Assembly: GCA_003971905.1 (NCBI GenBank)
Contig: RSEE01000011.1
Location: 744,001 to 808,000, forward strand
Length of the DNA: 64,000 bases
From: Moniliella sp. 'wahieum'
Taxonomy: Eukaryota; Basidiomycota; Moniliellomycetes; Moniliellales; Moniliellaceae
Direction: 5' to 3'
Part shown: positions 1-10,380 of the stretch, in pieces
How the letters are laid out: every line of letters starts with the position of its first letter
Position numbering within the stretch: the stretch's first letter is position 1
Notes under the pieces: model-generated
What the model was told of the DNA's origin: nothing
What the model saw: only the letters and a program-made list of their open reading frames with translations
Databases searched by the model: none
Position numbers and translations under genes: made by a program

Positions 1-1541
1 TTCGAGGCCGAGGTCGCGCGCCTACAGGCCAAGTATCAGAAACGCAATGGTGCTCCTGCTACCGCTCGTGCCAACCAGGGAACTCCTGATCTCCTATCAA
101 AGCGCCAGCGTACTGCGCTGACCGACACCGGACCCGACATCGCCTACTACGCTCCCGTGAGTTTTGGTACCCCTCCTCAGACTCTGAAAGTCGTGCTCGA
201 CACGGGAAGTTCCGATTTGTGGATTGTCAGCGACCAATGCGCCAGCGATTCGTGCGCCCCCTACCAAGTTTGTTACGGGCGATTCCACGACGCTGGAGTA
301 TTCAAACGAGCCTTGGGAGGATTCGTATGGCAAAGGCGACGCCCAGGGGACCCTTGTCTCGGATCGCGTTGAGTTGGCAGGATCGGTTGTCGATTCTCTT
401 CCTTTGGTGTCGCATCCGACATGACTCAGAGTCCCTTCTTTCCACCCAATTCAGGTCTCATGGGCATGGGTCTTCCTGGATTGGGCACCATGGGCATTAC
501 TCCGTTCTGGATGGTGCTCGCCGAGTTGCACTCCATCACTCCGGCCTTTTCGTTTCAAATGGCACGCAACCCAACTGTTCAAAACGATACCGATGAGTCG
601 CCGGGAGGCACTTTCACTTGGGCGAGATTGACGCCAGTCAGTATTCGGGCGATATTAACTGGATCAACACGGTGGAAAATGTTCATTGGGCTATCCCCCT
701 GGACGCAATCACATTGGGTGAGAGTACTGCTCCTTTGCAGCAGTCGTGGGCGCTCATGGACTCAGGTAGGTTCATCCTCTTCTAACCTTGGGTGTCTGTG
801 GCGCCGCCAGCTTTTTTCCAAGTACTGACCTTTTGTTTGTGTGTGGCTTTCTGTCAAAAGGAACAAGTTTGATCAGCGTGCCACCCGACGTGGCATTAGC
901 GGTGTATAACGCTATCCCTGGGGCAGCCACTCTCCAGGGTGATGGTGGTTCATCGACTTCATCAGCCCAGAATTTCGTATTCCCTTGTGAAACCCAGGTG
1001 GAGCTGTCATTCACATTGGGTGGAACGGTATACCCTATCGATCCCGCTGATTTCAGCCACGGTCCGGCCGACGACGAGGGTACAATGTGCGTTGGTGCCA
1101 TTTTGCCGGGCCAGATTTGGGTGATGACGCTCCCAATTTCATTCTGGGAGATACTTTTCTCAAGTCATACTTTACTGCTTTTCAAGTGGGCCCGCAAGGC
1201 CCTCAGTTGGGATTGCTGCGCTTAAAAACGGTACGGCGGCCCAGACCATGCCAGTGAATGCATCGTTCATCTCCAACACCCAGGTTGCCCAGTCCCTTTG
1301 GGATTTCACCACCGATGTCTTCGAAACGACCGAGCCAGTAACAGGCGCAGGGATCGATTGGGCCACCCCCCTCTTCTCAGCCCCTGTTGCATCTGGTACA
1401 GGGGGGGTGGCGACAGCGACTTACATGGGGCCCGACGGTGATGGCCCACTCACGGCTGCAGGTGGTGTCACGGTTACTGAGAGCGCTACGAGCTCTGCTG
1501 CTACCAGCGTTCCACAGCCACCGCCAGTTCTCACCCACTGA
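1..1541 (+). CDS. Pepsin-like aspartic protease (family A1), 5' end outside window
   Basis: Secreted or vacuolar endopeptidase of the pepsin family, which cleaves peptide bonds with two catalytic aspartates. The first active-site motif VVLDTGSSDLWIV lies at about 190-228 and the second, MDSGTSLISV, is rebuilt by removing a 95-bp intron at 766-860 (GTAGGT...AAAG). The flap-like segment with SYGKGDAQGTLVSD is near 320-360 and the C-terminal NFILGDTFLKSYFTAF motif near 1135-1185. A propeptide-like stretch ending in a KR pair is at 88-111, just before the mature N-terminus. At least five one-base frame breaks are visible: about 250, 405 (TTT read as TT), 620, 1120 and 1225 (A6 read as A5). After the catalytic domain there is a Ser/Thr/Ala/Gly-rich tail of about 60 residues. 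The start codon and signal peptide are not in the window. Family call is firm; substrate and location are not known. Confidence 0.9.
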
Positions 1542-3217
1542 GTCGTTGACACGGTCAAGAAATCCAGCCTGGTATTGCGTGTGCCATGAATTGCATGAAT
1601 GGTCTTGCTTACTCACTCGTTCGAGGTCTACTCACCGGGGGACTGCTCTCCTGAAAGTGCTAAGCTACATATGTTAATACACCTTGCTCCAACAAGCTCT
1701 CACAGTTCTATGCCGTTCAATCTATACTCAACTTTTGTGCTTCTCTTCTTTTGTCATTTTATTTGTTATTGACATTTGTTATTGACATATATGACTTTGC
1801 ACCATAAATGGGTTTTGATCCCTTTAAGTGTGGCTATGCAAAGATGATTGCACTATACACAAAGAATACATTAATACATTCCGATAGACTTTGCTATATC
1901 TCTTTATATCGTCCCCATCGTAGTAATTATACATCAACGCGCTGTTTAGCAGGCACAAGGATATAACAGAGCATTGAGATACTTCAACCCCAAACGTTTC
2001 GATCGCAATTCGGTCCTGGGGATAGTGATGAGACTCCCATCTTCGGATGTCTGATGCAACTAGTCGTTCAGTTAGGATGAGGTGGGAATGTGCGTGGCAT
2101 GATTATAAGCATGTTGGGTGTTAGGTATATATACTACGAGAAGAGACTACTAGCCAGTATCATTAACAGCAAACTTTGGGTTGGTGTGGCTACTAATAGC
2201 AGACAGTCTTTTGTGTTGCAGGCGCCTTTTACGACCCAGGGCCCTTCACCAGGCAACCAAGAACGAGATGGGGAAACGGACAATCGATAATTCATCCAGG
2301 AGTGAATCCGATACTGGCGCTCGTTATAGCCGAGCTGTCAAAAGGACGAAGACAGGACCGGAGGAGTCAAGGGCGATAAGGTAAAACGGTGAGGGAAGAG
2401 AGACAAGAACCGAGCGTCCGCAGCCCGTGGTCAACTTCCGGGCAAGTGACAAGGCCGGTTCATCGGAAGACGCAACAGTAGCATCGGTAGAGATCGGTTC
2501 GAGGACAGACTCGATCGGTGCAGACCTGAGAATTGTAGCTAACTGGAAGGGCAAGCAAGGTGGCCTGCCCCAACTGGGAGACGGCGGCGTTTGGAGAAGT
2601 TGTTGGACGCATGCCGCATTTTGGATGCGTGCCGCGCTTTGGCTTAGGGAGGCAAACGTGGACGCCAGCTGAACAGTTGCGATGCGGGCCTGGGGCCGGG
2701 TGGGGGGGCGGTGGGGGCAGAGAGGCGTGGTGTGGTAGGCAGCAGCAGAATGTGATCGAAGGCCGCATAGAGAACGAGGAGCGCGGACAGAACGAGTCCA
2801 GGCGAGTGTGCCGGGGACCATACTGACAGGTGGCCGGTTAGTACCCGAATGAATTTGCTGGAGACTGTGGATAGAACTGCCACTGTGGATGCTAAATTAC
2901 ATCCGGATCGATCCATATAATGGCGACCTGGAACGGATCCAAGCCCTGCCACAACGCACCCAATGGGCTTCGGGGCTGGCAAAAAGAGAAATCGCAAAAC
3001 CGATGCAGGATTATCGATTAAGTTGGGTAAACGACAGGCTATTCATTGCCAGCTATGACGACCGTGGTACCAGCGAATGGTGTTAGAGGGTAGTGCTAGG
3101 ATCCCCCTGCACGGCCCTCAGTGGATCGGTGACGCTCGCTTAGCCGGACGGAAGAGTTCCGCTCGCAGGCCGCGCACGCCTTGCTCGCACCATCTCCCTT
3201 CTCCCTCTCCTGTCGCC
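1542..3217. other. Intergenic stretch, no supported gene
   Basis: The part from about 1680 to 2100 is AT-rich and has no coding signal. Short open frames between 2090 and 3090 show neither known motifs nor consistent composition, and they conflict on the two strands. I see no RNA gene here. Confidence 0.5.
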
Positions 3218-3454
3218 TTATCCCTTCAAACGTTGCTTGAAGACTTGTAGCTCATCACTTGCCTTCACGCGCCTTGTCTGAAGGCTGATTTGCAGCTGAT
3301 TCATAGGATCGCTAGTGCTCCCAAGTCGCACTTTAGCAACCGATGCATCATCACACTCAACAATGAGATCTGAGAGGGCTATAGGACAGGCAAACTCCAC
3401 CAGGAACTCATCCAGCGGGACTGCCGCGACCATCACGTGCCACGCAATCACCAT
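3218..3454 (-). CDS. Possible small hypothetical protein (78 aa)
   Basis: The open frame starts with ATG and reads as a balanced, slightly acidic protein with PLDEFLVEFACPIALSDL and SVAKVRLGSTSDP segments, more protein-like than the surrounding frames. I recognise no family. It lies 250 bp downstream of the YjbQ gene on the same strand, so it could also be a 3' exon of something larger or chance. No TATA or other promoter signal was recognised upstream. Confidence 0.2.
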   Translation of the reverse strand: MVIAWHVMVAAVPLDEFLVEFACPIALSDLIVECDDASVAKVRLGSTSDPMNQLQISLQTRRVKASDELQVFKQRLKG

Positions 3455-3708
3455 CGCCCAGACAGACCGCAGCTAGTTTGGAGAGTATGGACAATATCAA
3501 TGGATGCATTTTTCCATGCTGCTGGGTCCTCCCACCAGCACTGGGGGATGCATCAGGTCGAGTGCAAGATAAGTGGACTGTGGCGAAAAAAAAATGCAGT
3601 GGGCTGGGACAATGAGGCCGACGCACGAAAGAGTGGCATGAGATGATGAACCAATCAGGGTGCCCGGCTCGACTCAAATGAGGGCTCAGACAGAGCATAT
3701 GAACGAGA

Positions 3709-4293
3709 TCAAAGCCGAGAAGCGACTGGATTTTCAAGAAGTGAGGCATCCCGTGCTACCCCCCCCCCCCCCCCCCCCGTGTCCAAAGATTTGGCGTGAC
3801 AATCATGGAAGGATGTTGCTACAATGCGGCGTCTGTGAGCGATGCGCCGGAATTCGGCCAGATAGATACCCTGCCAGGTACCTAAGTTGAGCCGACCATT
3901 AGTAATGGGGATCTGAATGCTGGATCCAAACAACGCGTTCTTGGTGTGCGAGACACTGTCGTCCAGACCTACACAAATGGGAGATTAGTTGGGGCGTTGC
4001 AATCAATATCCAAAGAAAACCTGCAAGTACAGCAGCACGTACCTTCGTCAATGTGGTCCCATTGAATCCACCTTGCTCAGGCACAATGTGGTCCAGGGCG
4101 CGATCCATGTCCGTGCGCACATCACTGTCCCAGTTCTCTCCGAGCGCAAGCGACGCCGATGTGTGCTTGATAAACAAGTGCAAAGGCCAATCTGAGTCGA
4201 GCGCAAACCCGGGGCAATTGCTTCCCACGTCGGATGTGACGAGTGCACGCCCTTGCTATGGGAGGGAAGAGTGAACTCGGTTTGCCAGGGCAT
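3709..4293 (-). CDS. YjbQ / UPF0047 family protein
   Basis: Small globular protein of the YjbQ (UPF0047) family; the E. coli member has weak thiamine-phosphate synthase activity, but the role in fungi is unsettled. It starts at 4293 with [17 protein letters not shown], the usual start of the family. The hallmark [16 protein letters not shown] follows, then [18 protein letters not shown], an intron at 3969-4042 (GTACGT...GTAG), then [20 protein letters not shown] and [16 protein letters not shown]. Frame breaks occur near 4248 (CC read as C) and 4065 (one G lost after EQGG). Family members normally end shortly after the RRIVAT segment at about 3810; here the frame runs on through a 17-base C run (3762-3778) to 3709, so the true end is probably nearer 3790. 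Family assignment is firm; the 3' end is not. Confidence 0.85.
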
Positions 4294-4424
4294 TGCGCGG
4301 GAGAGAGTGCAGGGGGAGAGGGAAACGTTGCTGCTGGTCGGGGCGGAGAGATTGAAGGCAGGTTGAAAGGGGTAACCAAGAGTGTGTCGCCAGGTCCAGC
4401 CAAGAAGGGGAAAGTAACCTGTGG

Positions 4425-4811
4425 GAAAACCCAAAAGACAAAGCCGAGAAAGACCATGACCCACAACACGCGCGAAGGGTCAGTGTACCGCCTTACGTCC
4501 CACTCCCATTCATCCTGGTCGCCTTGGTTGGGGCGATTGGGATTCGCAAAGCCGTCAAAGGAAGCAGCGAGAATGTCCGAGAAGGGAAACGTCTCCCACG
4601 TCCACTCTTCTCCCAAGGCGTCGTCCTGTGGCAAAGCCGGCCCCTGCTCGCCGTCGCCATCGGTGGTGGCCGGGGCAGGAGCAGGGGCATTGTCCACGCC
4701 ACTGGCGGCCGAGGGGTCGAAGGGGGATCGCATCTGGCTCCGCCGCTGGTCTGCATCAGGGGGATGAGGTGCCCGAGCGGCTGCGGGCGGCGGCTGCCGA
4801 CGGCGCAACAT
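4425..4811 (-). CDS. Hypothetical membrane protein, ends unresolved
   Basis: From the ATG at 4811 the frame gives an Arg/Pro-rich start, an acidic middle (DDALGEEWTWETFPFSDI, then GDQDEWEWDVRRY) and one clear transmembrane segment, VLWVMVFLGFVFWVF, near 4430-4475. Upstream of the ATG the same frame holds another hydrophobic stretch (AAQLVLAGLSLGAFQL, about 4880-4925) followed by a possible GTACGC donor at about 4847, so a 5' exon with a second membrane segment is possible. The frame continues past the membrane segment through a pyrimidine-rich region into the start of the YjbQ gene in another frame, so the stop codon is not resolved. I do not recognise the family. Confidence 0.4.
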
Positions 4812-4989
4812 GGGCGAGAAGAGGTGGAAGGGAGGCGTGCGTACCTGCAACGGGCGCAATAATGCGTGCTGGTGGAGCTGAAAGGCGCCGAGTGAAAGGC
4901 CCGCTAGGACCAACTGCGCTGCGCAAGTTCGGGGGACGGCGGTTTTGAAATGTACGTATTGGCCACCGTCAATATTCAATACGAGAGGA

Positions 4990-5031
4990 CCACCGGGCCT
5001 ACGGCCCGGTGGGCTGAGGCTTCGCCTCAGC
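4990..5031. repeat. Two abutting perfect hairpins
   Basis: A 10-bp perfect stem (4990-4999 with 5003-5012, loop TAC) is directly followed by an 8-bp perfect stem (5013-5020 with 5024-5031, loop TTC). Both are GC-rich. They sit at the edge of the minisatellite that begins at 5041. Confidence 0.85.
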
Positions 5032-5040
5032 TGTGCTGCG

Positions 5041-5170
5041 TCGCCACCTTAGCCACCGGTCCGCCTTCGCCACCGTAGCCACCGTTCCCCCATCGCCACC
5101 GTAGCCACCGTTCCCCCATCGCCACCTTAGCCACCGGTCCACCGTCGCCATCGTAGCCTCCATTCCACGC
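5041..5170. repeat. 26-bp minisatellite, five copies
   Basis: Five head-to-tail units of 26 bp, each beginning TCGCCACC or TCGCCATC and containing TAGCCACCG or a near match. The last unit is the most diverged. Because 26 is not a multiple of three, the open frames across it are a by-product of the repeat, not a gene. Confidence 0.85.
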
Positions 5171-5610
5171 TGGAGGAATTTTATCACCCATGTGCATGGC
5201 TGAGCGCGCGGGTGGGTTGCGGGGCTGCGTCACCGCGTCACCCGCGCAGCGAACGCAAACAAATAGGTAAGCATGACGTAAAGTAAAAAGGGGGTCTGCG
5301 ATATAAAAAGGGAGATTCAATCTCCATCGCCCCTGCCGCTCTCCCGAAGCAGGCCAACGGGCTCTCATTATGTAGGGATTTGATAATGCCTGCCACGATG
5401 CTCATTTCATTTTGCGGAAGGAGGCCAGGTGCTGACGTGCGAATGGAGCTAGCACTGCCCTCTCCAACACAAGGAAGCACCCCAGATCACTTGACCACCC
5501 GGTAAGGAAAATGCTATATAGGTGAGAAAAGATCTAGTTCGTTTGGAGATGATCCCTCGAATTCATCGGGCCGCAACGTTCATCTACATACACTCTGGTG
5601 CACATATAGC
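5171..5610. other. Intergenic stretch upstream of retroelement relic
   Basis: No convincing open frame. This may be the undetectable 5' part of the decayed retroelement that is recognisable from about 5611. Confidence 0.3.
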
Positions 5611-6846
5611 TTGGGAGTGGTAGGAGCCACCAGGTTTTCTGATCGTTCTACGACGTCGTGTGCTAATGGCCTGTTGTACTTTTTGGAAGGAGAACGGGAC
5701 GGTTGCAGTATATATCCTTCATCTGCACGGTGTTCATCATCCAGGCGACGAGGATCCCCAAGGTACAAAGGACGACCATTCCGACATGCTCATCAGCTTG
5801 CCTCTTCTGAGAGGAGGATGCCGCAGCCGGCTTTACTCGTATATTGCGCCCCACGCACGTGCTGCGGCCAACGAGGTCAACGAACCACTTATGTTGACCG
5901 ATCTGGAGCACGCACGCTGACGGAGAACGCAAGCACGAAGCAACGCCAGCGCTGTTCGGAGGATGTGGTAGAAGAGCCGACAACTACTGCTCCAGAAGCT
6001 TTTGACGATGCCGCGGTCGCAATGTGTCGAGCACAACAACCGCTGAGCCATATTTGGCTCTCCTCAATTCCTTCAGCCCCGTGCCTCCGGCTCACCGACA
6101 AGCAGGTAGAGGCTGGTCTCCAGGTCCGCATGCGTGGCGCTCCAAGGGCAACATGTGCAAGTGTGGCGTCATGTCCTCGCTCGAGCACATCGTGGCTTGC
6201 ACCAGCACACAGTCCAAGTTTGGCGCCTTACATTAGGTAGTGCTGGAGCCCATTCTCCACAGCTCGTGCCCTCCATCCCTCAACCACGTCCACAACGAGC
6301 CCACTGTGGAGAAAAGGATGAGGCGAGGCGTGGGGGAAGGCAATACGCACTGACTATCGCGTGATGGGACCTGGAGCAATCGGAGGATCAGGCATGGAGG
6401 TGGTTCATACGCTATGCGACTCGGTAACACAGGAGGCACAAGCTGCGTACCGGGTGGTGGTATATGAAAGCACCGCGACACCTTTGGAATACCGAAGAAG
6501 TTACTTCGGCTGCTGGAACAAACAGAATGCGACAAGAACGCCAAGTACCAGGGACGTACCCAAGAATCGTTTTCCCGTTGGTTTTGACAACGCGAGGATA
6601 CTATGCCCCAATACAGCAGTAAGATGCTTAGGAACTGGAAGGAATTGACTACGAGCCTCAATGGAGATGTTCACCGTTCGGATGTCTACCGCGTTCATCC
6701 GTATCCAAATGCGCATCCTCGGGTATGGAAAGGATGGCGGGCACCAGAGGCCCTTGATCCTGGTGTTTCCCCTGCGGTTCCTTAAACGGGTTGCGCTAAG
6801 CGCTATCAAGCAACGCACAGTCACGCTGGAACGAACATCAGTTTAG
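5611..6846 (+). mobile_element. Decayed non-LTR (LINE-type) retroelement, C-terminal reverse-transcriptase region
   Basis: The frame starting at 5611 and its neighbours carry the C-terminal landmarks of LINE-like reverse transcriptase proteins: a helix region ending MPQPALLVYCAPR, the conserved block HIWLSSIPSAPCLRLTD followed by KQVEAGLQVRMRGAP, then in the next frame a Cys/His cluster MCKCGVMSSLEHIVAC typical of the zinc-binding tail. Further on, EQTECDKNAKYQGRTQES and a basic end with FPLRFLKRVALSAIKQ match the usual post-RT tail, with a stop at 6846. The YxDD catalytic part is not visible. Several stops and frame changes interrupt the tail, more than in nearby housekeeping genes, so this is a dead copy. 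The family is inferred from residue pattern only. Confidence 0.65.
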
Positions 6847-9800
6847 GCGCCTGCGTTTTCATTGTCCCAGCCTTCAGTTCCGTAAATGATATGGTTACAG
6901 AATACCCGATATGAGCGGTCTGGTGGGCACGGTGTTATAGACCAGAGACAGGCAGTTGGTAGTGTATTGCATTGCACATGATGCATGAGCTACAGAGGCT
7001 AGAGAATATTCCTGTCCGCCAGGAAGGAATATTGCACGGAATGAACCCGAAGGTTCCGGACTTGTTGGGCTACGGCGCACTACACCAGTAGGCGTCCACG
7101 CGTGTGTCTCCTTTGTCCAGCCAAAGCGTTTCGTATATGATATGGACTGTGAATGGAATTGTGTAGTCCACGGGTCTAGAACCTCGATTTGAGGAGGTTA
7201 GTCTGTCATAGTCGTGTTCATCGGCGCTTTCGGGCTTCCATCAGTAATATCTGACTCTTTTAGAACATTACACGAGATGACCACGATCTGAGCGCCATTT
7301 GTGTAAAACTGGCTTACAATCATATTGTCGGGGCTTCACCTAGCTTTTGGCCCCAACTTGGTCCCCGTATCTACCGTATAGCGATGGAGAAATTCAACCG
7401 TTCGATAGTTCAACACGTCCACTCGGCCCTCATATACCAAAGATAGATCCACATGTTATACGCATTACTTGTCAGTTTCGCCTATATTTTTGCATCCATA
7501 TCATTGACAGAGTTAAGGCTGGGACAGGGTTGTCAGCGCGTAACAGATCTGACAAATCACATTCCTTCCACACTCTGTTATCCGACTCTCCCTTATGTCT
7601 GCCCCTGACGGGCTCCTCTTCTGGAATACATCCTCCATCCTGCTCCCGTTCATAAGGGTTACTTATAACCAATTCCGTTTCATGACCCGTTGCAAAGAAA
7701 CTAACCACAACCTGTCACCCACAGAACGAGTTCGACATAGAGAGAAAGCGAATTGGGTGGCAAGCCCATATGCATAAGCGCTGAGCGCTAAGCTCACATA
7801 GATCACTTCGATTATCAAAGAAGCGGAATCTGGGAATGTGTCTACACTATGATTCCAATGAGTACTCTTGCTTCACACTTCTTTATGGATCTTCCAGAGA
7901 ATTATTGAAGTGTGGTGGGCTAGGCTCTCCATAGAGAAAAGTGTTACATAATTGTCACATCACACCCCGCACTCAATCATTTCGTGATTATGGGCCCATT
8001 CCGTGTAAAATGACTCTCAGTGTAACATGCATAACAACACATCTCTGGCAGACATTTGATAGATGCAAAGCCTCAGGAATGTCGGAAAATATAGCATGAA
8101 CGTGAACGCGTGAACTCATATTTGTTGACCTATGGTCTCATTTATGGTCAGCGCGTCAGCACAACGCGCTCGGTGGCGCGTTGATCGCCGTCGACCGAGG
8201 TTGAGTACGTTGAAGCTTGATGAAGCTTGAAGCTTGAAGTGTGGTATCGTATACGATATGCCTTACGATATATGTTTTTCGCCATTTCTGGTCACATGTC
8301 GCAGTGGTCCTGTCGCGGTCACTAGATCTGCATCATTCCGACTTGGCCTCGCCACCACCATGTCGAACTTGAAGCTTGAAGCTTAAAGCTTAACACCCCC
8401 TGGATCATGCATCAGACATCATCGAGACCACCCAGTTCATTTGTTGTTTTCTTCCCTGTTCTTTCCGCTGTTCTTTTTCCTGTTATTGGAGCGTTTATAC
8501 GCATTACGCGTTATTACAACTGGCCACCGCTGGGCTGGGCCCTACTACCAAGCAGGTCCAGCCAACAATTCAACTAAAGCTTAAAGACCAGGGAATTATG
8601 TTCATCGATCATCATGAATCATGTATCCCCCGTTCCCGGATCGGCACTGTTGACGACCTTTATTGACGATTGACGCATCTCGACGGCGCTTACACTGGAG
8701 GAGGGTCAAGTTACCATCGATGCACCATGCCTCTCCGTAAGGATATTGAGTTCTTTCCTTGACAACGCTGAAACAGAAGTATATGTGGGAAACAAGCCTG
8801 AATACTATAAAGCCGCACTATCGTTTTCATCTCCCATGCCGATCTCATTGAGCAACATGCTGGTCGTGCAAGCATGGTGATCGATGATCAAATAGTTCTC
8901 AGATCTCAGATCTCATGCACTCAGTAATCAGTACTCAGTACTCATGAGAACTTAGACCCTACTCACTCTCTATCACATTTTTTCAGTTCCGTCTATGGCA
9001 TCCTCCCCTTGGAGCTTTTGGTGGGCTCTCCTTGCGAAAACATATAGCACCAGTTTCTATGAAGCCAACTACTGTTGGTACTGTCACTATCACTGACTGT
9101 CAATGGGTGTTTACATGTTACGCGTTCGCATTTCGTTAGCGCGTAACTATAAAGATGAGCAACAGTGGTGAAAATCTGTCTTCGCTTTCGGGTCTTCTCC
9201 ACGATCTGAGCTGAGCCTGAGCGTTCTCAGGGTGGACTATTAAAGTCTATTGGTCGGATACCTCGTCGCCCACAGTAGGAAGTGTGCATCTATGATACCT
9301 CGGACGTGTGCGTCTTCATGGAGCGATTTTTCAATGTGTTTATCCAATGCCCAAACGATGTAGAGGTAATGCCTTCTTTAACACTGTAATAGGAAGCGGG
9401 AGACTGTTAGGCGTCCCACTGCTGCCGCGATACCTCGCAATCTATGGGATCGCGGGGGTCAGAAAAGGGCATTACTTGTGATGCGCGCGCCTCTGCTTCT
9501 GGTGCTGTTATGTTAATGAATCTGCGACTTGAAGCTTGAAGCTTGATTCATCATCGAGATCGACCGAAGAAGGACAGTACAGAAAGAAAAGGGATGATCG
9601 ATGATCGATGAGATCTGAGACCTGTTGAGACTTGGACTGCAAGATGTGAGACGCGAGTATGTCCGATATACAATGCACATCACAAGGTATCAGTATAGGC
9701 CGATGGCTGTTTTTAAAGGACTATTCCAGTCATTAATCATTCGCCATTCTTATCGATTATCCTTGTTTTGTCACATCACTGAATGGTTGCGCGGAAGTAC

Positions 9801-10260
9801 GCGTAACGCATAACGCGTAAAGTGTTACCACAGTGACATGTGACATGTGACATGTGACAGAAGGTCACATCGAGATCAGCAGAACATTGGACATCCATAT
9901 TCGGAACCGTACCTCCGCAGAGCGGATTGCTCCGTCCCCGATTGAGGTTGTCAATAAGAGTGGCACAGATGTTCGGGAGGGAAATAGGTGACCAATGATG
10001 TGAAAAAGGGGTTCTGTAATGCAGTAGTCTCACTTCACCACCTGCCATCATGTACTATAATGCCAGGCAGGTGCATCAGAAGATCAGAGGTCCATTGAGG
10101 GATGAAGAGCGTGAAAGAATGTGAATTACATGGATAGATGATCTGGGGTAGCATCAGTCATTAATCATTACATCGTACTGTACTCTTCGTGGCATCAGAA
10201 GGATCAGATGCTTCTCTTGGCAAGACTCTCAGCAGCCATAGATCCCAGCAAGGTGAGAAA
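6847..10260. other. Gene-free region rich in short palindromic words
   Basis: About 3.4 kb without a supported gene. It contains AAGCTT tandem words (8211-8239, 8368-8393, 9528-9547), ATCGAT words (8602-8623, 9593-9612), ACGCGT words (about 8500, 9118, 9800-9820) and a CATGTGACA array (9834-9860). Two diverged copies of a ~50-bp segment ending in ATGATATGG lie at 6847-6895 and 7088-7143. No tRNA-like cloverleaf was recognised. Confidence 0.6.
9834..9860. repeat. GTGACAT octamer-type tandem
   Basis: Three to four head-to-tail copies of GTGACAT(GT), themselves partly palindromic (ACATGT). Similar words recur at 16354-16366 and 16985-17042. Confidence 0.7.
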
Positions 10261-10267
10261 AATGGGT

Positions 10268-10274
10268 TATATAA
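10268..10274 (+). promoter_or_regulatory. TATA box of secreted repeat-protein gene
   Basis: TATATAA 107 bp before the ATG at 10381, followed by a pyrimidine-rich leader (about 10290-10350), a usual arrangement for well-expressed fungal genes. Confidence 0.6.
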
Positions 10275-10380
10275 GGATCCATCGACCCTTCCCTTTCTTT
10301 CCCCCACCAACCAACACACGCCCTCTCCTTTCCTTACCAACTTTTCTCGCCTTTGAGCAACACATTGCTGATTGCTGAAG

